A stretch of 7,026 nucleotides of DNA, taken from the NCBI GenBank assembly GCA_025455205.1, contig JALOMZ010000095.1, forward strand, positions 1-7,026, in the 5' to 3' direction. This DNA is from Chitinophagaceae bacterium (GTDB lineage: Bacteria > Bacteroidota > Bacteroidia > Chitinophagales > Chitinophagaceae). The notes below the pieces were generated by a model. The model ran no database searches. It saw nothing but the letters and a program-made list of their open reading frames with translations, and was not told the DNA's origin. Both the position numbers and the translations under genes were made by a program. Below, in pieces: positions 1 to 6,596 of the stretch (position 1 is the first letter of the stretch; every line of letters starts with the position of its first letter).

Positions 1-971
1 CCACCGCCGCGCGCCTGCAGCTGAAGCTTACCCCCAGCGACCGCACCATCAAGGGCATTGCCGGTATCAAAACGGTTGATTATGCCAGGGATCACACGCT
101 GCAGCTGCCCGGGCTTTCTGTTTCGCAGCTCGACTTCCACATCAATGATTATGAATTGCTGACCGGTGTGTATGGCATGAAGATCGACGGGATCATTGGC
201 TTCAGCTTTTTGCGCCGCTACCTGGTGACCCTGGATTATGAAAAAAAGATGATGCGGGTGTATACACCCGGCGACATGAAATACCCGCGGGGTGGTCACC
301 TTCTGCGGCCTGCCATTGTGGGCTTGCCCATGCAGTATGCGGTAGTGGCCGATGAGCACAGCATCATGGGCCGTTTTTTCCTTGACACAGGCGCAGGCCT
401 CAACCTGCTGCTGAACAATGCCTTCGTTAACGACAGCGCCCTGCTGCCCCGCGACAAGCGCCGCTATCCCACCGTGGCAGAAGGACTGGGTGGAAAGAAG
501 GAAATGGAGATGGCCGTACTAAAACGGTTCAAGCTGGGACCCTACAAGTTCCGCAAGGTGCCGGTATACCTGTTTGATGATGAATTCAACGTAACGTCCT
601 ATCCACACCTGGGCGGACTGATTGGCAATGATATCCTGCGCAGATTCAATGTCATTCTCAACTACCCGAAGAGCGAGATCCACCTCCTGCCCAACAGCCA
701 CTACCGCGATCCCTTTGACTATTCCTATACCGGCCTGGGCCTGTATTCTGCTAACGGGGTGATAGTGGTAACAGATGTACTTGCCGGGTCGCCGGCCGAA
801 CAGGCGGGCATTAAGGTGGGCGATATTGTGTTTGCTGTGGACAACAACCTCTCCGGCAATATGCAGACCTACCGCAATATCCTGATGCAGTCGGGCAGAA
901 AGATCAAGCTCGTAATGCGCCGCGACCAGGAGCTGGTGCAAACCACGCTGGTGATACGGACCATCAAGTAG
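1..971 (+). CDS. Retropepsin-like aspartyl protease with C-terminal PDZ domain (5' end cut by window edge)
   Basis: The frame is open from base 3, so the gene begins left of the window; the TTG at 156 is not the start. About 322 residues are visible. Residues near 60-80 (GIIGFSFLRRY then VTLDY) look like the end of a first retropepsin-like domain. A second domain follows, with the catalytic motif FLDTGAG (Asp at visible residue 128) and a closing GLIGNDILRRF strand. A PDZ domain occupies about residues 240-322, with a GLGL carboxylate-binding loop and the usual SPAEQAGIKVGDIV segment. Proteins of this type in Bacteroidota are generally exported to the envelope, but the N-terminus that would show a signal peptide is missing. 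The partner DTG of the first domain must lie upstream. The substrate is unknown. No terminator is evident after the TAG stop. The family call is secure; the number of DTG motifs is not. Confidence 0.88.
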   Translation, partial: TAARLQLKLTPSDRTIKGIAGIKTVDYARDHTLQLPGLSVSQLDFHINDYELLTGVYGMKIDGIIGFSFLRRYLVTLDYEKKMMRVYTPGDMKYPRGGHLLRPAIVGLPMQYAVVADEHSIMGRFFLDTGAGLNLLLNNAFVNDSALLPRDKRRYPTVAEGLGGKKEMEMAVLKRFKLGPYKFRKVPVYLFDDEFNVTSYPHLGGLIGNDILRRFNVILNYPKSEIHLLPNSHYRDPFDYSYTGLGLYSANGVIVVTDVLAGSPAEQAGIKVGDIVFAVDNNLSGNMQTYRNILMQSGRKIKLVMRRDQELVQTTLVIRTIK

Positions 972-1010
972 TTCACCTCCTTCTGCTCAATGTAATGCAG
1001 GCCTCCTGGT

Positions 1011-1028
1011 GTAACCGGATCTGGTTAC
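1011..1028. repeat. Short perfect inverted repeat GTAACC-N6-GGTTAC
   Basis: Two six-base arms surround the spacer GGATCT in the gap between the aspartyl protease and the nuclease gene. On the + strand an A-rich run follows, not a T-run, so it does not look like an intrinsic terminator. It lies about 35 bases upstream of the candidate -7 box at 1062 and could be an operator-like site, or chance. Confidence 0.3.
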
Positions 1029-1061
1029 CAAAAAATAAAATGCGCGCTGTGGCCACCCGCC

Positions 1062-1070
1062 TAATTTTGC
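1062..1070 (+). promoter_or_regulatory. Candidate Bacteroidota -7 promoter element (TAATTTTGC)
   Basis: TAATTTTGC matches the Bacteroidota sigma-ABfr -7 consensus TAnnTTTG exactly. It lies 20 bases before the ATG at 1091, giving a short leader. I see no convincing TTG at the -33 position, so this is a one-element call. Confidence 0.5.
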
Positions 1071-1090
1071 CACTCCTTAATGAACAGCCT

Positions 1091-3523
1091 ATGAACCGAC
1101 TGCTACTTATTTCCGCCTTTTTGCTGTCCGGCATCCTCTCTCTTGCCCAACCGGTAAGCATCACCACCCTCAATACCGCCTATACCCAGGATTTCAATAC
1201 ACTGGCCGTTTCCGGCACCAGTTCCACCCTGCCCGTTGGCTGGCTGCTTGCAGAAGCAGGCACCAATGCCAACAACACGTATGCGGCGGATAATGGCAAT
1301 GTAATTAGTGGTAACAGTTATAGCTACGGCACCGGCACCGCTACCGACCGGGCCTTTGGCGGCCTGCAGTCAGGCAGCCTCGTTCCCACCCTGGGCGTGG
1401 CCTTCACCAACAATACAGGCAGCAATATCACCAGCCTTGCCATCAGCTATACCGGTGAAATGTGGCGGGCAGGCGTACTCAACCGTGGTGCCGCCGACCG
1501 GCTGGATTTCCAGTACAGCGTGGATGCCACCAGCCTGACGGATGGCTCCTGGACGGATGTCAACAACCTGGATTTCAATTCCCCCGTTATCAGCACCGCC
1601 GTGGGACCACTGGATGGCAACCTGAGTGCCAACCGCACTGCTGTAAGTTTTACCATTACCGGCCTCAACATTCCCAATGGCAGCACCTTCTATCTCCGCT
1701 GGGTGGATTTCAATATTGCCAGCAGCGACGATGGCCTGGCCATTGATGATTTCTCCCTCTCCGCCAATGGCAATGCCGCTCCCGCCTGCGTGGCCCCCAC
1801 AGCAGCCCCCACAGCCCTGGCATTGACGCCTTCTTCCTCCAGCGTACTGGGCAGCTTTACTGCCGCCTCCGATGCCAATGGCTACCTGGTGGCTTACAGC
1901 ACCAACAGCAGCCTGGGCTTTACACCGGTAAACGGCACCAGCTATTCCGTTGGGCAGACGGTGGGCAATGGTACCGTGGCAGCCTTTGGCAGCGGCACTT
2001 CCTTTGCCCTGGCCGGACTTACACCATCCACCACTTATTACTTCTTCGTGTTCGGCTTCAATAGCTTTGGCTGCACCGGAGGCCCGCTTTATTTTGGCAC
2101 GGCCCTTACCGGCAACACGGCCACTACGGCGGCAGGCAGCGGCAATGGCATCCCCGACGGTTATTACAATGCCGCCAACGGCAAAACCTGCGCCGATCTG
2201 AAGACCGCGCTCAAGGTGCGTACCGGCACTGATGTGAACGGGCAGCCCGTGTCGCCCAAAACCTATACCGAGCTGTGGTCGCAATACCAGGTGAGCGATG
2301 TAAAGCCCCGGGAAGTGGGCACCGGATCGGCCGACGTGATCTGGGATGTGTACAGCGACAACCCCAACGGCCCGGATCCATACAACTTTACACCCGGCTC
2401 AATTGCTAATGGTGGTCAGCAGGACGATGGCACGAACGTGAATGCAGAAGGCGTGTTATACAACCGTGAACACTCCGTGCCCACCAGCTGGTTCAATGGC
2501 GATACCCAAATACCCGGTGCCGCCACCGACTATCACCATATATTCCCCACCGACAAATGGGTGAACTCCCTGCGCAGTAATTTCATCTACGGCGAAGTGG
2601 CCAGCCCCGCCACCACCACCCAAAATGGCGGCAAGTTGGGCCCCGTAGCTACCGCCGGCCTCACTGGTACGGCTTTTGAACCCATTGATGCCTACAAAGG
2701 CGACCTGGCCCGCGCCTTCCTCTATTTTGTTACCCGCTACGAAGACAATATGCCTGCCTGGAACGGCGGCACCGCCGGCGCACAGGCTTTTGATCCCAGC
2801 CTCTTCCCCAGCGTGGATGTACCCTACCTGCAGCTGATGATCAAATGGCACAAGCAGGATCCCGTGAGCGCCAAGGAAATAGCGCGTAACAATGCGGCCT
2901 TCGCGTATCAGGGCAACCGCAATCCCTTTGTGGATCATCCGGAATATGTAGAACTGGTGTGGAACAGCAGCTGTTCGGGTCTTTCCGCCTTGCCCGTGCA
3001 TCTCCTGGATTTTCGGGGTGTGCTCAAAGGATCGGACGTAGAACTGCAGTGGCTCACTGAAAATGAAACCGCTTTTGACCGCTTTGAAGTGCAGCGCAGT
3101 CGCAATGGCCGCGATTACTCCACCATTGGAACTGTGAAAGCGGGCGGCCTGCGTCAATACCGGTTCACTGACAAGGCAGAAGGTTTCAGCGGCAGGGTTT
3201 ACTATCGCCTGAAGATGATTGACCAGGACGGCAGCAGCCGGCTGAGCCAGGTGTTCAGCGTCCACCTCAAGCCACAGGTTCGCTTCCAGGTGTATCCCAA
3301 CCCCGCCAGCAGCCGCGTAACCCTGGAGCTGGGATCCGCCGCCTTCACTGGCACCATTGCCGTAACCGATATGACAGGCCGCGTGCTGCTCAGCCGCCAG
3401 GTGACCGGCGTGCAGGGTCCTTTTGTGCTTCCGGTTCAAGGCCTCGCCACCGGCCGTTATGTGGTGCAACTGAAAGATGCAGCGGGCCAGGTGAGCGCCC
3501 AGCCCCTGAACATCGTACGTTGA
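1091..3523 (+). CDS. Secreted modular endonuclease I with T9SS C-terminal sorting domain
   Basis: This 810-residue protein likely cuts nucleic acid outside the cell. The ATG at 1091 was chosen because it starts a signal peptide (MNRLLLISAFLLSG..., cleavage near SLA|QP); the frame stays open to an ATG at 995, but that would bury the signal. In order: signal peptide 1-19; a beta-rich domain about 22-230 with the closing motif DDGLAIDDFS; an Fn3-like domain about 233-345; endonuclease I about 353-625; a beta-sandwich spacer from about 634; a T9SS type A sorting domain about 731-810 (start RFQVYPNPA, end LNIVR). The nuclease keeps NREHSVPTSWF (E460, H461, expected metal ligand and general base), DYHHIFPTD (480-488), NSLRSN and the QGNRNPFVDHPE tail of the EndA/NucM/Vvn family. 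It should cross the inner membrane by Sec and the outer membrane by T9SS. It appears monocistronic, with its own promoter box and terminator. Confidence 0.93.
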   Translation: MNRLLLISAFLLSGILSLAQPVSITTLNTAYTQDFNTLAVSGTSSTLPVGWLLAEAGTNANNTYAADNGNVISGNSYSYGTGTATDRAFGGLQSGSLVPTLGVAFTNNTGSNITSLAISYTGEMWRAGVLNRGAADRLDFQYSVDATSLTDGSWTDVNNLDFNSPVISTAVGPLDGNLSANRTAVSFTITGLNIPNGSTFYLRWVDFNIASSDDGLAIDDFSLSANGNAAPACVAPTAAPTALALTPSSSSVLGSFTAASDANGYLVAYSTNSSLGFTPVNGTSYSVGQTVGNGTVAAFGSGTSFALAGLTPSTTYYFFVFGFNSFGCTGGPLYFGTALTGNTATTAAGSGNGIPDGYYNAANGKTCADLKTALKVRTGTDVNGQPVSPKTYTELWSQYQVSDVKPREVGTGSADVIWDVYSDNPNGPDPYNFTPGSIANGGQQDDGTNVNAEGVLYNREHSVPTSWFNGDTQIPGAATDYHHIFPTDKWVNSLRSNFIYGEVASPATTTQNGGKLGPVATAGLTGTAFEPIDAYKGDLARAFLYFVTRYEDNMPAWNGGTAGAQAFDPSLFPSVDVPYLQLMIKWHKQDPVSAKEIARNNAAFAYQGNRNPFVDHPEYVELVWNSSCSGLSALPVHLLDFRGVLKGSDVELQWLTENETAFDRFEVQRSRNGRDYSTIGTVKAGGLRQYRFTDKAEGFSGRVYYRLKMIDQDGSSRLSQVFSVHLKPQVRFQVYPNPASSRVTLELGSAAFTGTIAVTDMTGRVLLSRQVTGVQGPFVLPVQGLATGRYVVQLKDAAGQVSAQPLNIVR

Positions 3524-3543
3524 TCAAAAACGCTATGGCATGG

Positions 3544-3573
3544 AAAGCCGGGCATAGACCCGGCTTTTTCTTT
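3544..3573 (+). terminator. Rho-independent terminator after the nuclease gene
   Basis: A perfect nine-base stem (AAAGCCGGG at 3544-3552, CCCGGCTTT at 3559-3567) with the six-base loop CATAGA runs into a T-rich tail ending near 3572. It sits 20 bases after the TGA of the nuclease gene and separates it from the M16 peptidase gene. Confidence 0.92.
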
Positions 3574-3592
3574 GCCCATTTCCCGCATGCCG

Positions 3593-3619
3593 GGTTGTTA
3601 ATTCCTGCCAATTGCAACC
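3593..3619. repeat. Imperfect inverted repeat upstream of the peptidase promoter
   Basis: GGTTG (3593-3597) and CAACC (3615-3619) flank a second paired set, AATT at 3600-3603 and AATT at 3610-3613, around the loop CCTGCC. The arms are interrupted by two bases on one side and one on the other. It lies about 45 bases before the candidate -7 box of the M16 gene. It could be a regulator site or chance; there is no T-run for a terminator. Confidence 0.22.
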
Positions 3620-3661
3620 GCCTGCTGTGACCCTGCCGGCCAAAAACTGGCGGGCATCCCC

Positions 3662-3670
3662 GAACTTTGC
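3662..3670 (+). promoter_or_regulatory. Candidate -7 promoter element directly before the M16 start codon
   Basis: GAACTTTGC matches TAnnTTTG plus the common trailing C with one mismatch (G for T at the first base). Six bases separate it from the ATG at 3677, so transcription would start at or a base or two before the start codon. No -33 TTG is visible at the expected spacing. Confidence 0.45.
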
Positions 3671-3676
3671 ACCCTT

Positions 3677-4915
3677 ATGATTCAATTTGACAGTTTTCAG
3701 CTCGATAACGGCCTGCAGGTGATTGTGCATCCTGATTTCAGCACGCCCATGGCCGTGGTGAATGTGATGTATGATGTGGGTGCCCGCGATGAAGATCCGG
3801 CCCGCACCGGCTTTGCCCACCTCTTTGAACACCTGATGTTTGGCGGCAGCCTCCACATACCTGAATACGATGAGCCGCTGCAGATGGCGGGTGGCGAGAA
3901 CAACGCCTATACCACCAACGACCTCACCAACTACTATATCCAGCTGCCGGCAGAAAACCTCGAAACCGCCTTTTGGCTGGAAAGCGACCGCATGCTTAGC
4001 CTGGCCTTCAGCCCCGAAAGCCTGGAAGTGCAGCGCAAGGTGGTGTGCGAAGAGTTCAAGGAGCACTATATCAACAAGCCCTATGGAGATGTGTGGCAGC
4101 ACATGCGCAAGCTGAGCTACACCACCCATCCCTACCAGTGGATGACAATTGGCAAAGAGCTGAGTCATATTGAAAATGCCACCCTTGATGACGTGAAGGC
4201 TTTTTTCTTCAAGCACTACACGCCTGCCAACGCCATACTGGTAGTGGCCGGTCCGGTAACAGTGCCGCAGGTGAAGGAGCTGGCCCGTAAATGGTTTGGT
4301 GATATTCCCTCCGGCCAGCGCTACCGGCGCAACCTGCCGCAGGAGCCGGCACAACAGGCCGCGCGTGTGCTCGATATGGAAGCCAATGTGCCGCTGGATG
4401 CTTTCTACAAAACCTGGCACAATGGCGGCCGCCTCGATGCCAGCTACCATGCCACCGACCTCATTACCGAAATCCTTGGCAGCGGGGCCAGCAGCAGGCT
4501 GTACCAGCGCCTGGTGAAAGAGAAGCGCCTGTTCAGCAATATTGAATGCTACCATTTCGGCAGCATCGATCCAGGCCTGGTAACCATTGAAGGCAAGCTG
4601 GTGAAGGGCATAACCATGCAGGAGGTGGAGGCCGCCGTGAACGAAGAAGTGGAAAAACTGGTAGCTGAAGGCGTGGATGAGAAGGAACTGCAAAAGGCCA
4701 AGAATAAAACGGAAAGCCTCATTGCCTTTGAAGACATGAGCCTGATGAACCGGGCCAATAACCTGGCTTTCTATGCTTTGCTGGGCAATGCGGCCGATAT
4801 GAATACCGAACTGGAGAAATACCAGGCCGTGAGCAGCCGGGCATTACAGCAAACGGCCGCTGCCATTTTTGATCCGCGCAACAGCAACACCATGCATTAT
4901 TTTGCCAGGTCGTAA
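3677..4915 (+). CDS. M16 family zinc metallopeptidase (insulinase/pitrilysin-like)
   Basis: This 412-residue protein should cleave peptides or misfolded polypeptides with a zinc-bound inverted HxxEH site. The N-terminal M16 domain (about 5-160) opens with LDNGLQVIVHPD and carries HLFEH at residues 48-52 (H48 and H52 zinc ligands, E51 catalytic), then GGENNAYTTND. The third ligand is probably E126 or E129 in the CEEFKEH segment; E129 fits the H-x76-E spacing of pitrilysin. The M16_C domain (about 165-345) has the SRLY segment (R274, Y276) expected of the substrate-side domain. The size fits the short single-pair M16 class, which works as homo- or heterodimers. No signal peptide is visible, so a cytoplasmic location is inferred. 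Bacteroidota often encode two M16 proteins in tandem, but the next gene here is not an M16. The start follows the -7-like box and terminator boundary upstream. Confidence 0.95.
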   Translation: MIQFDSFQLDNGLQVIVHPDFSTPMAVVNVMYDVGARDEDPARTGFAHLFEHLMFGGSLHIPEYDEPLQMAGGENNAYTTNDLTNYYIQLPAENLETAFWLESDRMLSLAFSPESLEVQRKVVCEEFKEHYINKPYGDVWQHMRKLSYTTHPYQWMTIGKELSHIENATLDDVKAFFFKHYTPANAILVVAGPVTVPQVKELARKWFGDIPSGQRYRRNLPQEPAQQAARVLDMEANVPLDAFYKTWHNGGRLDASYHATDLITEILGSGASSRLYQRLVKEKRLFSNIECYHFGSIDPGLVTIEGKLVKGITMQEVEAAVNEEVEKLVAEGVDEKELQKAKNKTESLIAFEDMSLMNRANNLAFYALLGNAADMNTELEKYQAVSSRALQQTAAAIFDPRNSNTMHYFARS

Positions 4916-4977
4916 AATATGCGCACCACAGGCGGCGTTAAGGGCAGGCATTGCATCACCTCCAAATCACACCATCG

Positions 4978-5505
4978 ATGATCTGGCTTCTGCTTCTGAC
5001 GCTTGCGGGCTCGCCTTCCCAGGGAGAATCCGTTGTTCATAACTATGCTTTTGTATACGCACAGGAAGGATACCTGAGCCCGCAGCAGCAGCGTACCCTG
5101 CTGGAATATGCGGGGCCGGCCGCCAACCCCATGGTGCCCACGGCCATCAAGCGTACCAGCGAGCAGGAGGCTTCCTTTGCCGCCAAATGGCTGGCCGACA
5201 AGCGCAAGCAGGCCGTGCAGGCATACAGCTTCGATGCCGCCAAAACGGGGTATTTCGGAAAGAGTGGCAAAACGCTGGAGCAGGTATTTCAGCTGGCAGC
5301 CGAGGCCGGACAGGTACTGTATTTTGAAGATGCCGAACAGCTTTTTGGCCTGCCCAATGCTACGCCTGCCCAAAAAGACCTGGCCAAATCCTTTGTGCAG
5401 CTGGCCAAAAAAGCAAAGGGGGCCGTGCTGGTGCAGTGTGTGAACGAAAACAGCTGGTATGCCCTGGCGGAAGCCGGATTTGGTATTGTGGATTTAAACC
5501 TCTGA
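4978..5505 (+). CDS. Uncharacterised protein resembling a degenerate, nucleotide-binding-dead AAA+ domain
   Basis: This 175-residue protein is not a family I can name. Its order of motifs follows a AAA+ ATPase almost without gaps. Residues 59-66 (RTSEQEAS) sit where GPPGTGKT belongs, then AAKWLA, AYSFDAAKTGYFGKSG (compare the DLS...YIGETEK segment), LEQVFQLA, VLYFEDAEQLFG at 113-124 (compare hhFFDEADALFG) and N156 where sensor 1 sits. The Walker A is gone, the Walker B acids are swapped (E117, D118) and the paired arginine-finger residues are absent, so ATP hydrolysis is unlikely. The N-terminus MIWLLLLTLAG is hydrophobic, like a weak signal or anchor, but has no positive charge. The ATG at 4978 is preferred; an in-frame TTG at 4951 is possible. 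It follows the M16 gene by 62 bases with no terminator, so cotranscription is likely. The gene is confident, the AAA+ reading moderate. Confidence 0.8.
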   Translation: MIWLLLLTLAGSPSQGESVVHNYAFVYAQEGYLSPQQQRTLLEYAGPAANPMVPTAIKRTSEQEASFAAKWLADKRKQAVQAYSFDAAKTGYFGKSGKTLEQVFQLAAEAGQVLYFEDAEQLFGLPNATPAQKDLAKSFVQLAKKAKGAVLVQCVNENSWYALAEAGFGIVDLNL

Positions 5506-5517
5506 GCGTATTCCTGC

Positions 5518-5535
5518 GGCTGACCTTTGTCAGCC
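5518..5535 (+). other. Seven-base-stem hairpin after the AAA+-like gene
   Basis: GGCTGAC (5518-5524) and GTCAGCC (5529-5535) pair perfectly around the loop CTTT, 12 bases after the TGA at 5503-5505. The bases that follow (TGTATTACC) are not a T-run, so this is at best a weak terminator or an mRNA-stabilising hairpin. Within it, GACCTTTGT (5522-5530) is also a one-mismatch match to TAnnTTTG. Confidence 0.4.
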
Positions 5536-5609
5536 TGTATTACCTGGCCATACGGTACCTTCATAAAGACGCGGCAACCTTGCTGTACCGGCTGCCGATG
5601 CATGTTGTT

Positions 5610-6596
5610 ATGCGTACCCGAAAGTACCTTTGGTGTTGCTTTTTTGCCGGGTTTTTCCTGGTGGGTGTGCCAGATGCATCAGCACAGACCCTGCCCAGGT
5701 CCATGGCAACGGGAGAATCCCGCCCCACGGTTGATACGGTTGCTTATAACAAGGCTGTTGCGCGCCTGGCCAATGCCGACCGCGCAGGCCGCTGGCCGGT
5801 AAAGGCACCCTATCCGCTGCAGGGAGCGCTGTTGCCTTTTCATCGCATTGTTGCCTATTACGGCAACCTGTACAGCACGCAGATGGGCATATTGGGCGAA
5901 CTGCCCAAACAACAGATGCTGGCCCGGCTCAAAGAAGAATGCCGGCAATGGCAGCAGGCAGATACGCTAACCAAAGTCATACCCGCCTTACACTATATAG
6001 CCGTAACGGCACAGGGCTCCGCAGGCAAAGACAAGATGTACCGCTATCGCATGCCAGACACTGAGAAGGATAAAATAGTGCAATGGGCCCGCGAAATAAA
6101 AGGCATCGCCTTTATGGATATACAAACAGGGCACAGCTCTGTGAAGGAAGAGCTGCCGCACCTGGAGAAATACCTGCGCCTGCCCGATGTGCACCTCGGT
6201 ATCGATCCGGAGTATTCCATGAAGAACGGCGGCGTGCCCTGCAGTTCCATCGGCACTTTTGATGCAGCCGACATCAACGATGCGGTGGATTTCCTGGCCC
6301 GCCTGGTGAAGGAGCACCAGCTGCCGCCCAAGATTTTGGTGGTGCACCGCTTTACGCAGGGTATGATCACCAACTACCGCCAGATAAAGCGGGTGCCGGA
6401 GGTACAGGTGGTGGTCAATATGGATGGCTTTGGCAGCAAAGTGCTCAAACTGTCTACCTACAAATACTTCATTGCCCGCGAACCCGTGCAGTTCACCGGG
6501 TTCAAGCTTTTTTACAAGTATGATAAGCCGGCCATGTACACACCCAGGGAGCTCATGCAACTGCAACCCATTCCCATTTACATCCAATACCAATGA
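5610..6596 (+). CDS. Secreted conserved protein of unknown function with predicted (beta/alpha)8 barrel
   Basis: This 328-residue protein has no function I can name. The ATG at 5610 begins a signal peptide (MRTRKYLW, hydrophobic core, cleavage near ASA|Q26); an ATG four codons earlier (5598) is a possible alternative, and the longer open frame from 5436 overlaps the previous gene and buries the signal. After it, eight short hydrophobic strands alternate with helical stretches: VAYYG (81), ALHYIAV (126), AFMDIQTG (167), VHLGIDPEY (194), ILVVHRF (242), VQVVVNMDGFG (265), FTGFKLFY (295) and IYIQYQ at the C-terminus. D170, D199, E201, H246 and D272 fall at strand ends, as active-site residues do in TIM-barrel hydrolases. 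A glycoside-hydrolase-like role is inferred. The stop overlaps the start of a polysaccharide deacetylase by ATGA, which supports a shared polysaccharide substrate. No internal frameshift is visible. Confidence 0.87.
   Translation: MRTRKYLWCCFFAGFFLVGVPDASAQTLPRSMATGESRPTVDTVAYNKAVARLANADRAGRWPVKAPYPLQGALLPFHRIVAYYGNLYSTQMGILGELPKQQMLARLKEECRQWQQADTLTKVIPALHYIAVTAQGSAGKDKMYRYRMPDTEKDKIVQWAREIKGIAFMDIQTGHSSVKEELPHLEKYLRLPDVHLGIDPEYSMKNGGVPCSSIGTFDAADINDAVDFLARLVKEHQLPPKILVVHRFTQGMITNYRQIKRVPEVQVVVNMDGFGSKVLKLSTYKYFIAREPVQFTGFKLFYKYDKPAMYTPRELMQLQPIPIYIQYQ

Noticed and set aside
1011..1040. Hairpin 1011-1028 as terminator of the aspartyl protease gene
   Set aside because: The + strand after the stem is A-rich, not T-rich, and on the - strand the T-run comes before the stem. 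Neither orientation gives an intrinsic terminator.
995..1090. Upstream extension of the nuclease gene to the ATG at 995
   Set aside because: It would put 32 residues before a good signal peptide and start before the -7 element at 1062. The ATG at 1091 fits both.
1370..3469. Long - strand open frames (304 and 337 codons) opposite the nuclease gene
   Set aside because: Composition is biased (Gly, Ala, His rich), with no signal or motif, and the + strand reading has clear domains throughout.
3533..4693. A 386-codon open frame on the - strand opposite the M16 gene
   Set aside because: It is antisense to a strongly supported peptidase, shows no domain pattern and is rich in His, Ala and Gly. It is typical of a mirror frame in GC-rich coding DNA.
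4897..4905. TTATTTTGC as a promoter for the AAA+-like gene
   Set aside because: It has one mismatch to TAnnTTTG, lies inside the M16 coding end, and is over 70 bases from the chosen start. Cotranscription with the M16 gene is simpler.
5251..5274. A Walker A look-alike (YFGKSGKT, residues 92-99) in the AAA+-like protein
   Set aside because: The first glycine of GxxxxGK[ST] is a tyrosine, and the segment aligns with the YIGETEK region after the P-loop, not with the P-loop itself.
5436..5609. Upstream extension of the barrel gene to 5436
   Set aside because: It overlaps the previous gene by 70 bases and buries the signal peptide. The ATG at 5610 begins a standard signal sequence.
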